NCBI GenBank assembly: GCA_046498405.1
Contig: JAWOAS010000113.1
Location: 1-14,310, forward strand
Source of the DNA: T1Sed10-49 sp046498405
Lineage (GTDB): Bacteria; Actinomycetota; Nitriliruptoria; Euzebyales; Egibacteraceae
Reading direction: 5' to 3'
Length of the DNA stretch: 14,310 nt
Below are positions 1 to 7,187 of this stretch, piece by piece. The translations under genes were made by a program, and so were the position numbers. How positions within the stretch are numbered: the first letter of the stretch is position 1; each line of letters starts with the position of its first letter. Under the pieces are notes generated by a model. The model was not told where the DNA came from. It saw nothing but the letters and a program-made list of their open reading frames with translations, and ran no database searches.

Positions 1-56
1 CCCGTGTATTTTACCCGGAGAATAAAACCTCCCCCGATTATAAAAATGAATGCAAC
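1..56. other. AT-rich segment with abrupt composition break
   Basis: The first 60 bases are about 43% G+C by hand count, while the following sequence is well above 70%. Homopolymer runs (AAAA, AAAAA, CCCCC, TTTT) cluster here and nowhere else in the window. Read in the NicO frame it gives codons such as ATA, TTT, GTA and AAA, which are almost absent from the other genes. It may be a poor contig end or chimeric join, or a real but unusual stretch. Confidence 0.6.
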
Positions 57-1055
57 CAGCGGATGTGGGGACCAGGGCAGCGCGACGAGCGTGGCCGCGA
101 GCACGAGCGTCGTTGCGACGTGCATCCCCGCGACGACGGCGCCGAGGGCGAGCGCGTGGCGCGGGCCTGCCCCGCCCCCGGCGACGTAGGCGCCGGCGGC
201 GACCTTCGCGTGCCCGGGGGCCAGGGCGTGGGCCGCGCCGACGGCGACCGCGGCCCCGACCGCCACGAGGAGGGCAGGGCCATCGGCGTCGACGTCGGCG
301 AGGTCGACGAGCCGGTCCTCGACCCACGAGCCCCCGGGTGGCGACCATGCCGCGAGCGCCTCGAGGCCGCTGCGGGCCTGCCCTTCGGCGAGGTCGATCG
401 CGTGGGCGGGCGCGGCGGCGGTGAAGACCGCGACGACCTCGGGGGTGTCCCCGCCGACGAGGCCCACGGTGCGGTAGCCCGGCTCGACGTCGTGCAGCAG
501 CGCGATCTCGACGTCGACGACGGTGACCGGCTCCGGGCAGGCGAAGGTCGCGCGCACGCCGTCGTCGAAGGCGTCGTCGGCGACCTCGGTGCGCTGGGCG
601 CAGGCCCGGCCGTCCTGGCGCACCGTGAGGCCGGCCTCGAAGGCCCCGGCCAGCCGCGGGTCGCCGCTGATGGCACCGCGCTCAGCAGCGTCGAGGGGGT
701 CGGGGCCGACCGCCCAACGGAAGGCCTCGCTCGTGCCCTCGTCGACGATGCCGCGGTCCTCGGCGAGCGCGGCGACGTCGTCGGCGGGGGCGCTCCAGGT
801 CACCCGCACCGTCGATCCGTCGACCTCGAGCAGGGCGGTCGGGGGCGGCCCGGGGCCGAAGGGATGGGCGAGCGCGGCGCCGGCGGGCAGGGCGATGAGC
901 ACGAGGCCGAGCAGCGTGACGACCGCGGTCGCAGCCCCGAGGCGCGCCCTGCGCCGCCCGGTCCCCGCAGCCCCCGACGCGGTGGCCGCGGCCGGCAGGC
1001 GGCGCTGCGCGCACGCCTCAGGCGGTCGGGCCGAGGAGCGCGCGCGCAGCACCAT
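1..1055 (-). CDS. NicO-family nickel/cobalt transporter, partial (C-terminus beyond window)
   Basis: Membrane protein predicted to move Ni2+ or Co2+; direction (uptake or efflux) cannot be told from sequence. The 351 visible residues begin with a basic stretch and a hydrophobic signal segment (about 38-63) ending ALA before HPFG, so the mature protein would start with His-Pro, as in many members. Residues about 70-255 form an extracytoplasmic domain with two cysteines (152, 173). A membrane segment follows with the family hallmark HALAPGHAK (276-284), whose histidines are expected metal ligands, then a further segment with GMH (310-312). The ATG at 1055 lacks a clear ribosome binding site; the next codon, GTG, is an alternative. 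It lies 58 bases downstream of galE on the same strand, so it may be co-transcribed, but no functional link to galactose is evident. The frame stays open to the left edge, though the last ~18 codons have AT-rich usage unlike the rest. Family call is firm; the final residues are doubtful. Confidence 0.82.
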   Translation of the reverse strand, partial: MVLRARSSARPPEACAQRRLPAAATASGAAGTGRRRARLGAATAVVTLLGLVLIALPAGAALAHPFGPGPPPTALLEVDGSTVRVTWSAPADDVAALAEDRGIVDEGTSEAFRWAVGPDPLDAAERGAISGDPRLAGAFEAGLTVRQDGRACAQRTEVADDAFDDGVRATFACPEPVTVVDVEIALLHDVEPGYRTVGLVGGDTPEVVAVFTAAAPAHAIDLAEGQARSGLEALAAWSPPGGSWVEDRLVDLADVDADGPALLVAVGAAVAVGAAHALAPGHAKVAAGAYVAGGGAGPRHALALGAVVAGMHVATTLVLAATLVALPWSPHPLVAFIFIIGGGFILRVKYT

Positions 1056-1113
1056 GGCGCGAGTGTGCCGCGGGCGCGGCGGTGGCGGCGGGGGCCGTGC
1101 GGTCCCGGCGCGC

Positions 1114-2082
1114 TCAGAGCCCCCAGCGGCGACGGTGCCAGCGCCAGGCGGAGTCGACGATGGCGTCGAGGTCGGTCCAGGCGGGCTGCCAGCCGAGCAG
1201 CGTCGCGGCGCGCTGACGGGAGGCCACGAGCGTCGCGGGGTCGCCCGCGCGGCGGGGGGCGTCGACGGCGGGCACCGTGCGCCCGGTGACGCGCTCGGCG
1301 GCGGCGATGACCTCGCGCACGGTGAAGCCGGTCTCGCTGCCGAGGTTGCAGACGACCTCCCGCTCGTCGGCGAGGGCGTGGAGCGCGGCGACGTGGGCGC
1401 TGGCGAGGTCGGCGACGTGGACGTAGTCGCGCACGCACGTGCCGTCGCGGGTGGGGTAGTCGGTGCCGAAGACGTCGATGCGCTCGCGGCGGCCGGCGGC
1501 GGCGGCGAGCACGAGCGGGATGAGGTGGGTCTCGGGGTCGTGGTCCTCCCCGCGCTCGGGCGTGGCCCCGCAGGCGTTGAAGTAGCGCAGCGCGGCGTAG
1601 CGCAGCCCCCGCAGCTCGGCGAGCCAGGGCAGCGCACGCTCGACGGCGAGCTTCGAGGCCCCGTAGGCGTTCGTCGGCTCGGTCGGCGCGTCCTCGGTGA
1701 TCGGGACCTCGAGAGGCTCGCCGTAGACCGCGGCGGTCGAGGACAGCACGAAGCGGTCGACGCCCGCGACGATGAGCCACTCGAGCAGGCGCAGCGTCGC
1801 GCCGGTGTTGACGGCGAAGAAGCGCTCGGGGGCCCGCATCGACTCACCGGCCTCGATGAGCGCGGCGAAGTGCAGGCAGGCGTCGACCCCCCCGGCGAGC
1901 GCGGCGGTGACCGCCTCGGCGTCGTCGGTGGCGCCCACGACGAGCGCCGCGCCGTCGGGGACGAGGTCGCGGTGACCGCGGCTGAGGTCGTCGAGGACGA
2001 CGACGTCGTGGCCCTCGGCGAGCAGCGCCGCGGCGGTGACCGAGCCGATGAACCCCGCGCCGCCGGTGACGAGCACCCGCAT
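1114..2082 (-). CDS. galE: UDP-glucose 4-epimerase
   Basis: Interconverts UDP-galactose and UDP-glucose with bound NAD+, closing the Leloir pathway in the cytoplasm and also supplying UDP-galactose for glycan synthesis. The 322 residues are normal for the short-chain dehydrogenase-type epimerase. The Rossmann motif GGAGFIG is at 7-13, the SSTAAVYGEP segment at 114-123 and the catalytic YGASK at 140-144. The position of E. coli Ser124 is Thr116, which keeps the hydroxyl. RDYVHVADLA (218-227) is another family hallmark. The ATG at 2082 shares its A with the galK stop (TGATG) and has GGAGGGG about 7 bases upstream; a longer open frame upstream of this ATG only shadows galK. It is the last gene of the gal operon. 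The gal context argues for GalE rather than another sugar epimerase. Confidence 0.95.
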   Translation of the reverse strand: MRVLVTGGAGFIGSVTAAALLAEGHDVVVLDDLSRGHRDLVPDGAALVVGATDDAEAVTAALAGGVDACLHFAALIEAGESMRAPERFFAVNTGATLRLLEWLIVAGVDRFVLSSTAAVYGEPLEVPITEDAPTEPTNAYGASKLAVERALPWLAELRGLRYAALRYFNACGATPERGEDHDPETHLIPLVLAAAAGRRERIDVFGTDYPTRDGTCVRDYVHVADLASAHVAALHALADEREVVCNLGSETGFTVREVIAAAERVTGRTVPAVDAPRRAGDPATLVASRQRAATLLGWQPAWTDLDAIVDSAWRWHRRRWGL

Positions 2083-3248
2083 CAGCGATCCCCTCCGATG
2101 GCGTCGACGACGATCTGCGCGCCGGCGGCGGCGTGGCAGAGATGGACCGTCGGCCGCGTGCCGGTCGCCGTCTCGTAGCCTCGCACGACGCCCGCGGAGA
2201 TCGCCTCGGCGGCCCCGGCCTCGACGAGCGCGACCGCGCAGCCCCCGAAGCCCGCGCCAGTCAGGCGCGCGCCGTGGCACCCCTCCTGGGCCGCCGCCGC
2301 GGCGACGATCGCGTCGAGCTCGGGTGTGGAGACCTCGTAGTCCTCGCGCAGGCTCACGTGGCTCGCGGCCATGAGGGCCCCGACCCGCGCGGCGTCGCCG
2401 TCGGCCAGCGCCGCGGCGGCCTCGAGCACGCGGGCGTTCTCGCTGACGACGTGGCGCGCCCGACGGGCGGGCGCGCCGGTCAGGCCGGCGGCGTCGATGG
2501 CGGCGGTCCCGGCGTCGCGCAGGGCGGTGACCCCGAGCGCCGCGGAGGCCTCGTCGCACTCCGCGCGGCGGGTGTTGTAGGCGCTCGTCGCGAGCTCGCG
2601 CCGCGTGCCGGTGTCGAGGACGAGCACCGCGAGGCCCTCGGGCAGCCCCACGGGCACGACCTCGAGGGAGCGGCAGTCGATGCGCAGCGCCGCGCCCTCG
2701 ACGCCCGCGGCGACGGTGAGCTGGTCCATGATCCCGCAGCTCATCCCCACCCAGTCGTTCTCGGCGCGCTGGGCCAGCAGCGCGAGACGCCCGGTCTCCA
2801 GGCGGTCGCTGCCCGCCACGGCGGTGGCGGTGAGCGCGACCGCGAGCTCGAGGGCGGCCGAGGACGACAGGCCCGCGCCGACCGGCACGTCGCTCGCGAG
2901 GGCGCCGACCCATCCGGCAGGCGGCACGCCCTCCTGTGTCAGGGCCCAGAGCACCCCCTCGACGTAGGCGCCCCATCCCCGCTGCGTCGGCACCGTCGGG
3001 GACGCCGGGATGTCGACGAGGCCCTCCTCCTCGGCGGAGACCACCCGCACCCTGGGCTCGTCGACGCGTCGGGCGACGAGCCAGACCTCGCGGTCGATCG
3101 CCAGCGGCAGGACGAAGCCGTCCTGGTGGTCGGTGTGGTCGCCGATGAGGTTGACCCGCCCGGGGGCGCGCACGACGAGGTCGGGGCGACCACCCCAGGC
3201 GCGCGCGAAGGCCGCCTCGGCGCGCTCGCGCACGCCGGCGCCGACCAT
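2082..3248 (-). CDS. galK: galactokinase
   Basis: Phosphorylates alpha-D-galactose to galactose-1-phosphate with ATP, the first Leloir step. The 388 residues are full length for the GHMP kinase family. The galactokinase signature is at 30-48 (GRVNLIGDHTDH...GFVLP), with the catalytic arginine expected at 31. The ATP-binding GHMP motif PVGAGLSSSAALE is at 122-134. CGIMDQ at 171-176 contains the predicted catalytic base Asp175. A glycine-rich TGAGFGG motif lies near the C-terminus. The signature reads GDHTDH where E. coli has GEHTDY, a conservative change that should not abolish activity. The ATG at 3248 overlaps the galT stop as TGATG and has AGGAGGT about 6 bases upstream, so it is preferred over in-frame starts inside galT. 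The mutarotase gene galM is not in the window. Confidence 0.96.
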   Translation of the reverse strand: MVGAGVRERAEAAFARAWGGRPDLVVRAPGRVNLIGDHTDHQDGFVLPLAIDREVWLVARRVDEPRVRVVSAEEEGLVDIPASPTVPTQRGWGAYVEGVLWALTQEGVPPAGWVGALASDVPVGAGLSSSAALELAVALTATAVAGSDRLETGRLALLAQRAENDWVGMSCGIMDQLTVAAGVEGAALRIDCRSLEVVPVGLPEGLAVLVLDTGTRRELATSAYNTRRAECDEASAALGVTALRDAGTAAIDAAGLTGAPARRARHVVSENARVLEAAAALADGDAARVGALMAASHVSLREDYEVSTPELDAIVAAAAAQEGCHGARLTGAGFGGCAVALVEAGAAEAISAGVVRGYETATGTRPTVHLCHAAAGAQIVVDAIGGDR

Positions 3249-4327
3249 CAGCCGACCTCCTGCGCCGGCGCCTGGCGGTAGTGCACCGCCGGCTGGGCCC
3301 TCAGCCGCTCGGCGGCCTCCTCGGGGGTGAGGTCGCGCTGGACGTCGGCGAGCATCTCGTAGCCGACCATCCACTTGCGCACCGACGCCGAGCGCAGCAG
3401 CGGCGGGTAGAAGTGGGCGTGGACCTGCCAGTGCTCGGCGGGATCCTCGCGGCCGGGGGCGCCGTGCCAGCCCATGGAGTAGGGGAACGGCGTGGCGAAG
3501 AGGTTGTCGTAGCGCACGAGCAGCCCCTGGAGGACCTCGGCGAGCCCCACCCGCTGCTCCTCGGACAGTGCCGTCAGTCGCGGCAGCGGCTGGCGCGGCA
3601 GCACGAGCGTCTCGAAGGGCCACACCGCCCAGTAGGGCACGAGCGCGAGCCACGTGTCGTTGGCGACGACGGCACGCTCGGCGAGGTCGGCCTCGAGCGC
3701 GGCGTACTCGAGCAGGAGCGGCCGGCCGTGCCGCTCGGCGTGCAGGCGCTGGCGCTCGTCCTCGATCGTGGCCTGGCGGGGCAGGACCTCGGAGGCCCAG
3801 ATCTGCCCGTGGGGGTGGGGGTTGGAGGCGCCCATCGCCTCACCGCGGTTCTCGAAGACCTGCACCCAGGCGTAGCGCGCGGCGAGCTCGGCGGTCTGCT
3901 CGGACCAGAGGTCGACGACCGCGCCGATCTCGGCGGTGCTCATCTCGGCGAGCGTGAGGTCGTGGCGCGGGCTGAAGCACAGCACCCGGCACGTTCCCGG
4001 CTGCCCCTGGGCGCGCAGGAGCCGATGGCCCACCTGCTCGCCACGGGAGGTGTCGGGACGCAGGGAGGGGAAGTCGTTGGTGAAGGCGAACGTCGAGGCG
4101 TAGTCGGGGTTGGCCTCGCCCGAGGCGCGGCCGTTGCCAGGGCAGAGGTAGCACTCGGGGTCGTAGGCGGGGCGCCGTTCCTCGGTGGGCCGCTCCTGCC
4201 GGCCCTGCCAGGGACGGCGCGTCCGTCCCGCCGAGACGAGGACCCACTCGCCGGTGAGCGGATTGTGCCGTCGATGCGGGTCCGCTGGCGTCGGCGCCCA
4301 GGGCTCGGGGACGGTCACGCTGGCCAT
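3248..4327 (-). CDS. galT: galactose-1-phosphate uridylyltransferase
   Basis: Transfers UMP from UDP-glucose to galactose-1-phosphate, giving UDP-galactose and glucose-1-phosphate, through a uridylyl-histidine intermediate. The 359 residues match class I GalT of the HIT superfamily. RHNPLTGEWVLVS (20-32) is the N-terminal family motif. Predicted zinc ligands are Cys59 and Cys62 (CYLC), His122 and His171. The active-site HPHGQ spans 171-175 with nucleophile His173. The second HIT-like half carries HAHFYPP and the GYEML segment. The ATG at 4327 has AGAGGAG about 8 bases upstream. It is separated from the regulator gene by 60 bases and overlaps galK by one base, so galT, galK and galE form a coupled block. 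All key residues are present. Confidence 0.96.
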   Translation of the reverse strand: MASVTVPEPWAPTPADPHRRHNPLTGEWVLVSAGRTRRPWQGRQERPTEERRPAYDPECYLCPGNGRASGEANPDYASTFAFTNDFPSLRPDTSRGEQVGHRLLRAQGQPGTCRVLCFSPRHDLTLAEMSTAEIGAVVDLWSEQTAELAARYAWVQVFENRGEAMGASNPHPHGQIWASEVLPRQATIEDERQRLHAERHGRPLLLEYAALEADLAERAVVANDTWLALVPYWAVWPFETLVLPRQPLPRLTALSEEQRVGLAEVLQGLLVRYDNLFATPFPYSMGWHGAPGREDPAEHWQVHAHFYPPLLRSASVRKWMVGYEMLADVQRDLTPEEAAERLRAQPAVHYRQAPAQEVG

Positions 4328-4351
4328 GCGGTGACTCCTCTTCGCTGATCG

Positions 4352-4367
4352 CCGCGCTCGCGCGCGG
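4352..4367 (-). other. small GC-rich stem-loop between deoR-type gene and galT
   Basis: A 6-bp stem (CCGCGC/GCGCGG) with a 4-base loop lies in the only sizeable gap of the lower operon, just before galT. It is followed by no T-run, so it is not a standard terminator. It could tune mRNA stability or be chance in GC-rich DNA. Confidence 0.2.
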
Positions 4368-4387
4368 GTCGTGGCGGTCGGGACGAG

Positions 4388-5257
4388 CTAGGCCTGGTCG
4401 TCGTCGGCGACGCCGACGTCGACGAGACGGAGGTGGCCGACGGCCTCGGCGAGGGGACCCCGCCACGCCTCGTCGAGCGGGTCACCGCAGACGAGGACGT
4501 CGACGTCGCTGAGTGGGGCGACGTGGGCGAAGCCGACGACGCCGGGCTTCGTGTGGTCGGCGAGCACGACGGCGCGTCGGGACTGCCGCAGCATGAGCCG
4601 GTCGACCTCGGCCTCGGCCAGCGTCGGGGTCGTGAGGCCGTGCTCGAGGTCGAGGCCGTGCACGCCGAGGAAGAGCAGGTCGGCGTGGACGTGGCCCAGC
4701 GCCGCGCGGGCGACCTCGCCGACGAGCGCGTCGGAGGGCGTGCGGAAGGTCCCGCCGGTGAGGATGACGTGCTGTCCGCTCGTCCCCGGGTCGTGGACCT
4801 GGCGGGCGATGTTCGCCGAGTTCGTCACGACGGTGAGGGCGGGGACCGCCCGCAGCAGGCCACCGAGGTACCACGTCGTCGTGCCCGCCGAGAGGATCAC
4901 CGACATCCCCGGCTCGACCATCTGCGCGGCGGCGCCCGCGATCGCCCGCTTCTCGGCCATCGCCAGCCGGCTCTTGCGCTCGAAGCCGGGGTCCTCGGTC
5001 GTGCCCCCGGTCGGCAGGGCCCCGCCGTGGACCTTGCGCGCGAGGCCGCGGCGGTCGAGGTCGTCGAGGTCACGGCGGATCGTCATCTCCGAGACGTCGA
5101 AGCGCTCGGCGAGGTCGGTGACCCGTGCCCCGCCCAGCGCCTCGAGGAGGCGGACGATCTCGACCCTCCGCGAGGCCGCGAGCTCGACGCCGCCGCGGGC
5201 CGTCGCGGCCTCGTCCGGCCGCGGCGCGTCGGGCGAGGACGGACCCGCGGCGCTCAT
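4388..5257 (-). CDS. DeoR-family transcriptional regulator of the galactose operon
   Basis: Predicted DNA-binding repressor that releases its operator when a sugar phosphate binds. The 289 residues show the DeoR layout. A ~29-residue Ala/Pro-rich N-terminal tail comes first. The winged helix-turn-helix spans about 31-82, with the recognition region DVSEMTIRRDLDDL (54-67) and the wing residues KVHGGA. The DeoRC sensor domain follows, with SAGTTT (123-128), VVTNS (143-147), LTGG (166-169) and ADHTKPG (233-239), typical phosphosugar-binding positions. The ATG at 5257 overlaps the upstream permease stop as ATGA; an AAGGA sits directly against the ATG, too close for normal use, so translation probably depends on coupling. 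Its place between transporter and gal genes makes it the likely autoregulator of the whole operon, with galactose-1-phosphate or a related ester as a reasonable guess for the inducer. Confidence 0.9.
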   Translation of the reverse strand: MSAAGPSSPDAPRPDEAATARGGVELAASRRVEIVRLLEALGGARVTDLAERFDVSEMTIRRDLDDLDRRGLARKVHGGALPTGGTTEDPGFERKSRLAMAEKRAIAGAAAQMVEPGMSVILSAGTTTWYLGGLLRAVPALTVVTNSANIARQVHDPGTSGQHVILTGGTFRTPSDALVGEVARAALGHVHADLLFLGVHGLDLEHGLTTPTLAEAEVDRLMLRQSRRAVVLADHTKPGVVGFAHVAPLSDVDVLVCGDPLDEAWRGPLAEAVGHLRLVDVGVADDDQA

Positions 5258-6075
5258 TCCTTGACTGCGCCTGCGAGCAGCCCCCGGACGAAGTAGCGGC
5301 CGAGCAGGACGTAGACGATGAGGGTCGGCAGGGCGGCCTGCAGGGCCGCGGCCATCTGCACGTTCCACTCGACGATCTGGCTGCCCGAGAGGTTCTGCAG
5401 CGCGACCATGACCGGTCGCTGGCCCGAGCTCGTGATCGTCACCGCCCAGAGGAACTCGTTCCAGATCTGGGTGAACTGCCAGATCCCGACGACGACGAAG
5501 CCGGGCAGCGACAGGGGCAGCGCGACCCGCCGGTAGACCCCGAGGAAGGTCGCGCCGTCGACCTGGGCGGCCTCGATGACGTCGGAGGGGATCCGGGCGT
5601 AGAAGTTGCGGAAGATCAGCGTCGTGATGGGGATCCCGTAGATGGCGTGGGTGATGACGAGCCCGGCGATGGAGTTGTAGAGCCCGATGGTCTGCAGCGT
5701 CACGACGAGGGGGATGAGGACGATCTGGTAGGGGATGAACATGCCGAGGAGCAGGAAGTTGAAGACGTACTCCGAGCCGCGGAAGCGCCAGCGGCTGAAG
5801 ACGTAGCCGTTGACCGACCCGATGAAGGCCGACAGCAGCGTCGCGGGGATCGCGAGGGTGAAGCTGTTGACGAGGTAGGGCCGCAGCGTCGCCCACGCCG
5901 ACTCCCACGCGGCGAAGGACAGCTCGCTCGGCAGCATCCACATGCGGCTGATGAGCGCCTCGGCCGGCGGCTTGAGGCTCGTGATGACCATGAGGTAGAG
6001 CGGCACGAGCATCGCCGCCCCGAAGAGGCCGAGCAGGAGGTAGAGCGGGACGCGGCTCAGCGCGCGGCTATTCAC
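5254..6075 (-). CDS. ABC sugar transporter permease, MalG type (CUT1)
   Basis: Inner-membrane subunit of a carbohydrate importer. The 273 residues are the usual MalG-type length. Six hydrophobic segments can be seen: about 10-33, 70-90, 105-125, 134-155, 190-210 and 244-265. The cytoplasmic EAA loop that docks the ATPase is at 168-187 (EAAQVDGATFLGVYRRVALP). The start is GTG at 6075, preceded by GAGGAGGG inside the upstream gene, and the two permease genes overlap by 8 bases (GTGAATAG). It pairs with the other permease as a heterodimer. No ATP-binding subunit is encoded nearby. CUT1 importers often share an MsmK/UgpC-type ATPase encoded elsewhere. Confidence 0.93.
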   Translation of the reverse strand: MNSRALSRVPLYLLLGLFGAAMLVPLYLMVITSLKPPAEALISRMWMLPSELSFAAWESAWATLRPYLVNSFTLAIPATLLSAFIGSVNGYVFSRWRFRGSEYVFNFLLLGMFIPYQIVLIPLVVTLQTIGLYNSIAGLVITHAIYGIPITTLIFRNFYARIPSDVIEAAQVDGATFLGVYRRVALPLSLPGFVVVGIWQFTQIWNEFLWAVTITSSGQRPVMVALQNLSGSQIVEWNVQMAAALQAALPTLIVYVLLGRYFVRGLLAGAVKE

Positions 6076-7081
6076 GGGCGCCCTCCTCGGTCTTGTTGCG
6101 GGCCCACACCGCAGGGGCCATGAGCGCGATGACGAGGATGAGCAGGACGACCGAGATCGCCGCGCCGCGGGCGAACTGGTTCGCGCGGAACGTCGACTCG
6201 TACATGTAGACCGCGGGCACGTCGGTGACGTAGCCGGTGCCCGAGCCGGTCATGACGAAGATGAGGTCGAAGGTCTTCAGCGAGATGTGCCCGAGCACGA
6301 TGACGATCGTGATCGTCATCGGCCGCAGCAGCGGCAGGATGACCCGCCGGTAGATGTCGAGCTCGCTGGCGCCGTCGACCCTCGCGGCCTCGCGCAGGTC
6401 CTCGGAGACCCCTTGCAGGCCTGCGAGGTAGATCGCCATCGCGAAGCCCGACATCTGCCAGCCGGCGGCGAGGACGACGGCGACGAGGGCCACGGGGATC
6501 GCGAGCTCGATCTGCCCCCACTGCCATCCGGGGATGATCTCGGTGCTGATGTACCACATCGGCAGGCTCTCGACCCCGAGCTGGGCGAGGATGAGGTTGA
6601 CGCCCGCGCTGGGGTTGAGCAGCCACTGCCAGACCACGCCGGTCACGACGAAGGAGATCGCGAGGGGGAAGAGGAAGAGGTTGCGCCAGATCGGCTGGCC
6701 GCGCGGCCGCCGGTCGAGGAGGATCGCGAGGAGAAGGCCGACGAGGGCGCACATCCCCACGAAGAGGATCGTGAAGACGATGACGTTGCGCAGCCCGGAG
6801 AGGAAGCGGAAGTCGCTGGCCAGGCGGACGTACTCGTTGAAGCCCCGGTAGCTCATGTCCTGGACGAACGTCGTCCAGTTGCTCACCGACACCCAGCCGG
6901 TCCAGGCGATGAAGCCGTAGACGAAGACGCCGATGGCGATGATCGAGGGCAGGAGCAGCAGCAGCGGCATCGCCCGCTCGAGCCCTGGCCGCGCGCGGCG
7001 GCGCTTGCGGCCCACAGGGGCGTGGTCCAGCGCGGTCTCCGCGCGGCCCTCGACGGGCTGGGGGGTGGCTTCGACGCTCAC
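6068..7081 (-). CDS. ABC sugar transporter permease, MalF type (CUT1)
   Basis: Partner permease of the same importer. The 337 residues include a ~35-residue basic cytoplasmic tail, then hydrophobic segments at about 38-60, 99-123, 132-153, 194-222, 254-278 and 308-326. The EAA loop is at 231-250 (EAARVDGASELDIYRRVILP). The start is GTG at 7081 with GAGGAGG about 7 bases upstream. It is followed by an 8-base overlap with the MalG-type gene and preceded by a 106-base gap holding a strong hairpin. The sequence resembles permeases of glucose/mannose-type CUT1 systems; substrate is inferred from the gal genes downstream. Confidence 0.93.
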   Translation of the reverse strand: MSVEATPQPVEGRAETALDHAPVGRKRRRARPGLERAMPLLLLLPSIIAIGVFVYGFIAWTGWVSVSNWTTFVQDMSYRGFNEYVRLASDFRFLSGLRNVIVFTILFVGMCALVGLLLAILLDRRPRGQPIWRNLFLFPLAISFVVTGVVWQWLLNPSAGVNLILAQLGVESLPMWYISTEIIPGWQWGQIELAIPVALVAVVLAAGWQMSGFAMAIYLAGLQGVSEDLREAARVDGASELDIYRRVILPLLRPMTITIVIVLGHISLKTFDLIFVMTGSGTGYVTDVPAVYMYESTFRANQFARGAAISVVLLILVIALMAPAVWARNKTEEGARE

Positions 7082-7141
7082 CTCGGGGCCTCCTCACGCC
7101 ACGCGTCGCCCCACGGCGCCCACGCGACCTCGGCTGGGGGT

Positions 7142-7174
7142 CGGCCGCCGGCCGGCAGGGCCGGCCGGCGGCCG
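7142..7174 (-). terminator. 15-bp perfect hairpin after the binding-protein gene
   Basis: Two perfectly complementary 15-base arms (7142-7156 and 7160-7174) enclose a 3-base loop, 14 bases beyond the stop codon of the sugar-binding protein gene. There is no T-run after it on the minus strand, so I read it as a partial terminator or an mRNA 3'-end stabiliser. Either would let the binding protein be made in excess over the permeases, as is common in ABC import operons. Confidence 0.65.
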
Positions 7175-7187
7175 TGGGAGTGACGTG

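Noticed and set aside
63..2178. Long plus-strand open frames opposite the NicO and galE genes (63-1289, 523-2178)
   Set aside because: They are low-complexity Arg/Gly/Ala/Asp-rich translations antisense to genes with clear motifs, a normal by-product of very high GC.
2082..3653. N-terminal extension of galactokinase into galT
   Set aside because: The added residues are Ala/Arg-rich shadow of galT; the TGATG junction with AGGAGGT upstream fixes the start at 3248. The same reasoning removes the long extension of galE.
2133..4348. Plus-strand open frames opposite galK and galT (2133-3281, 3281-4348)
   Set aside because: No recognisable domain, no ribosome site, and the opposite strand has full catalytic motifs.
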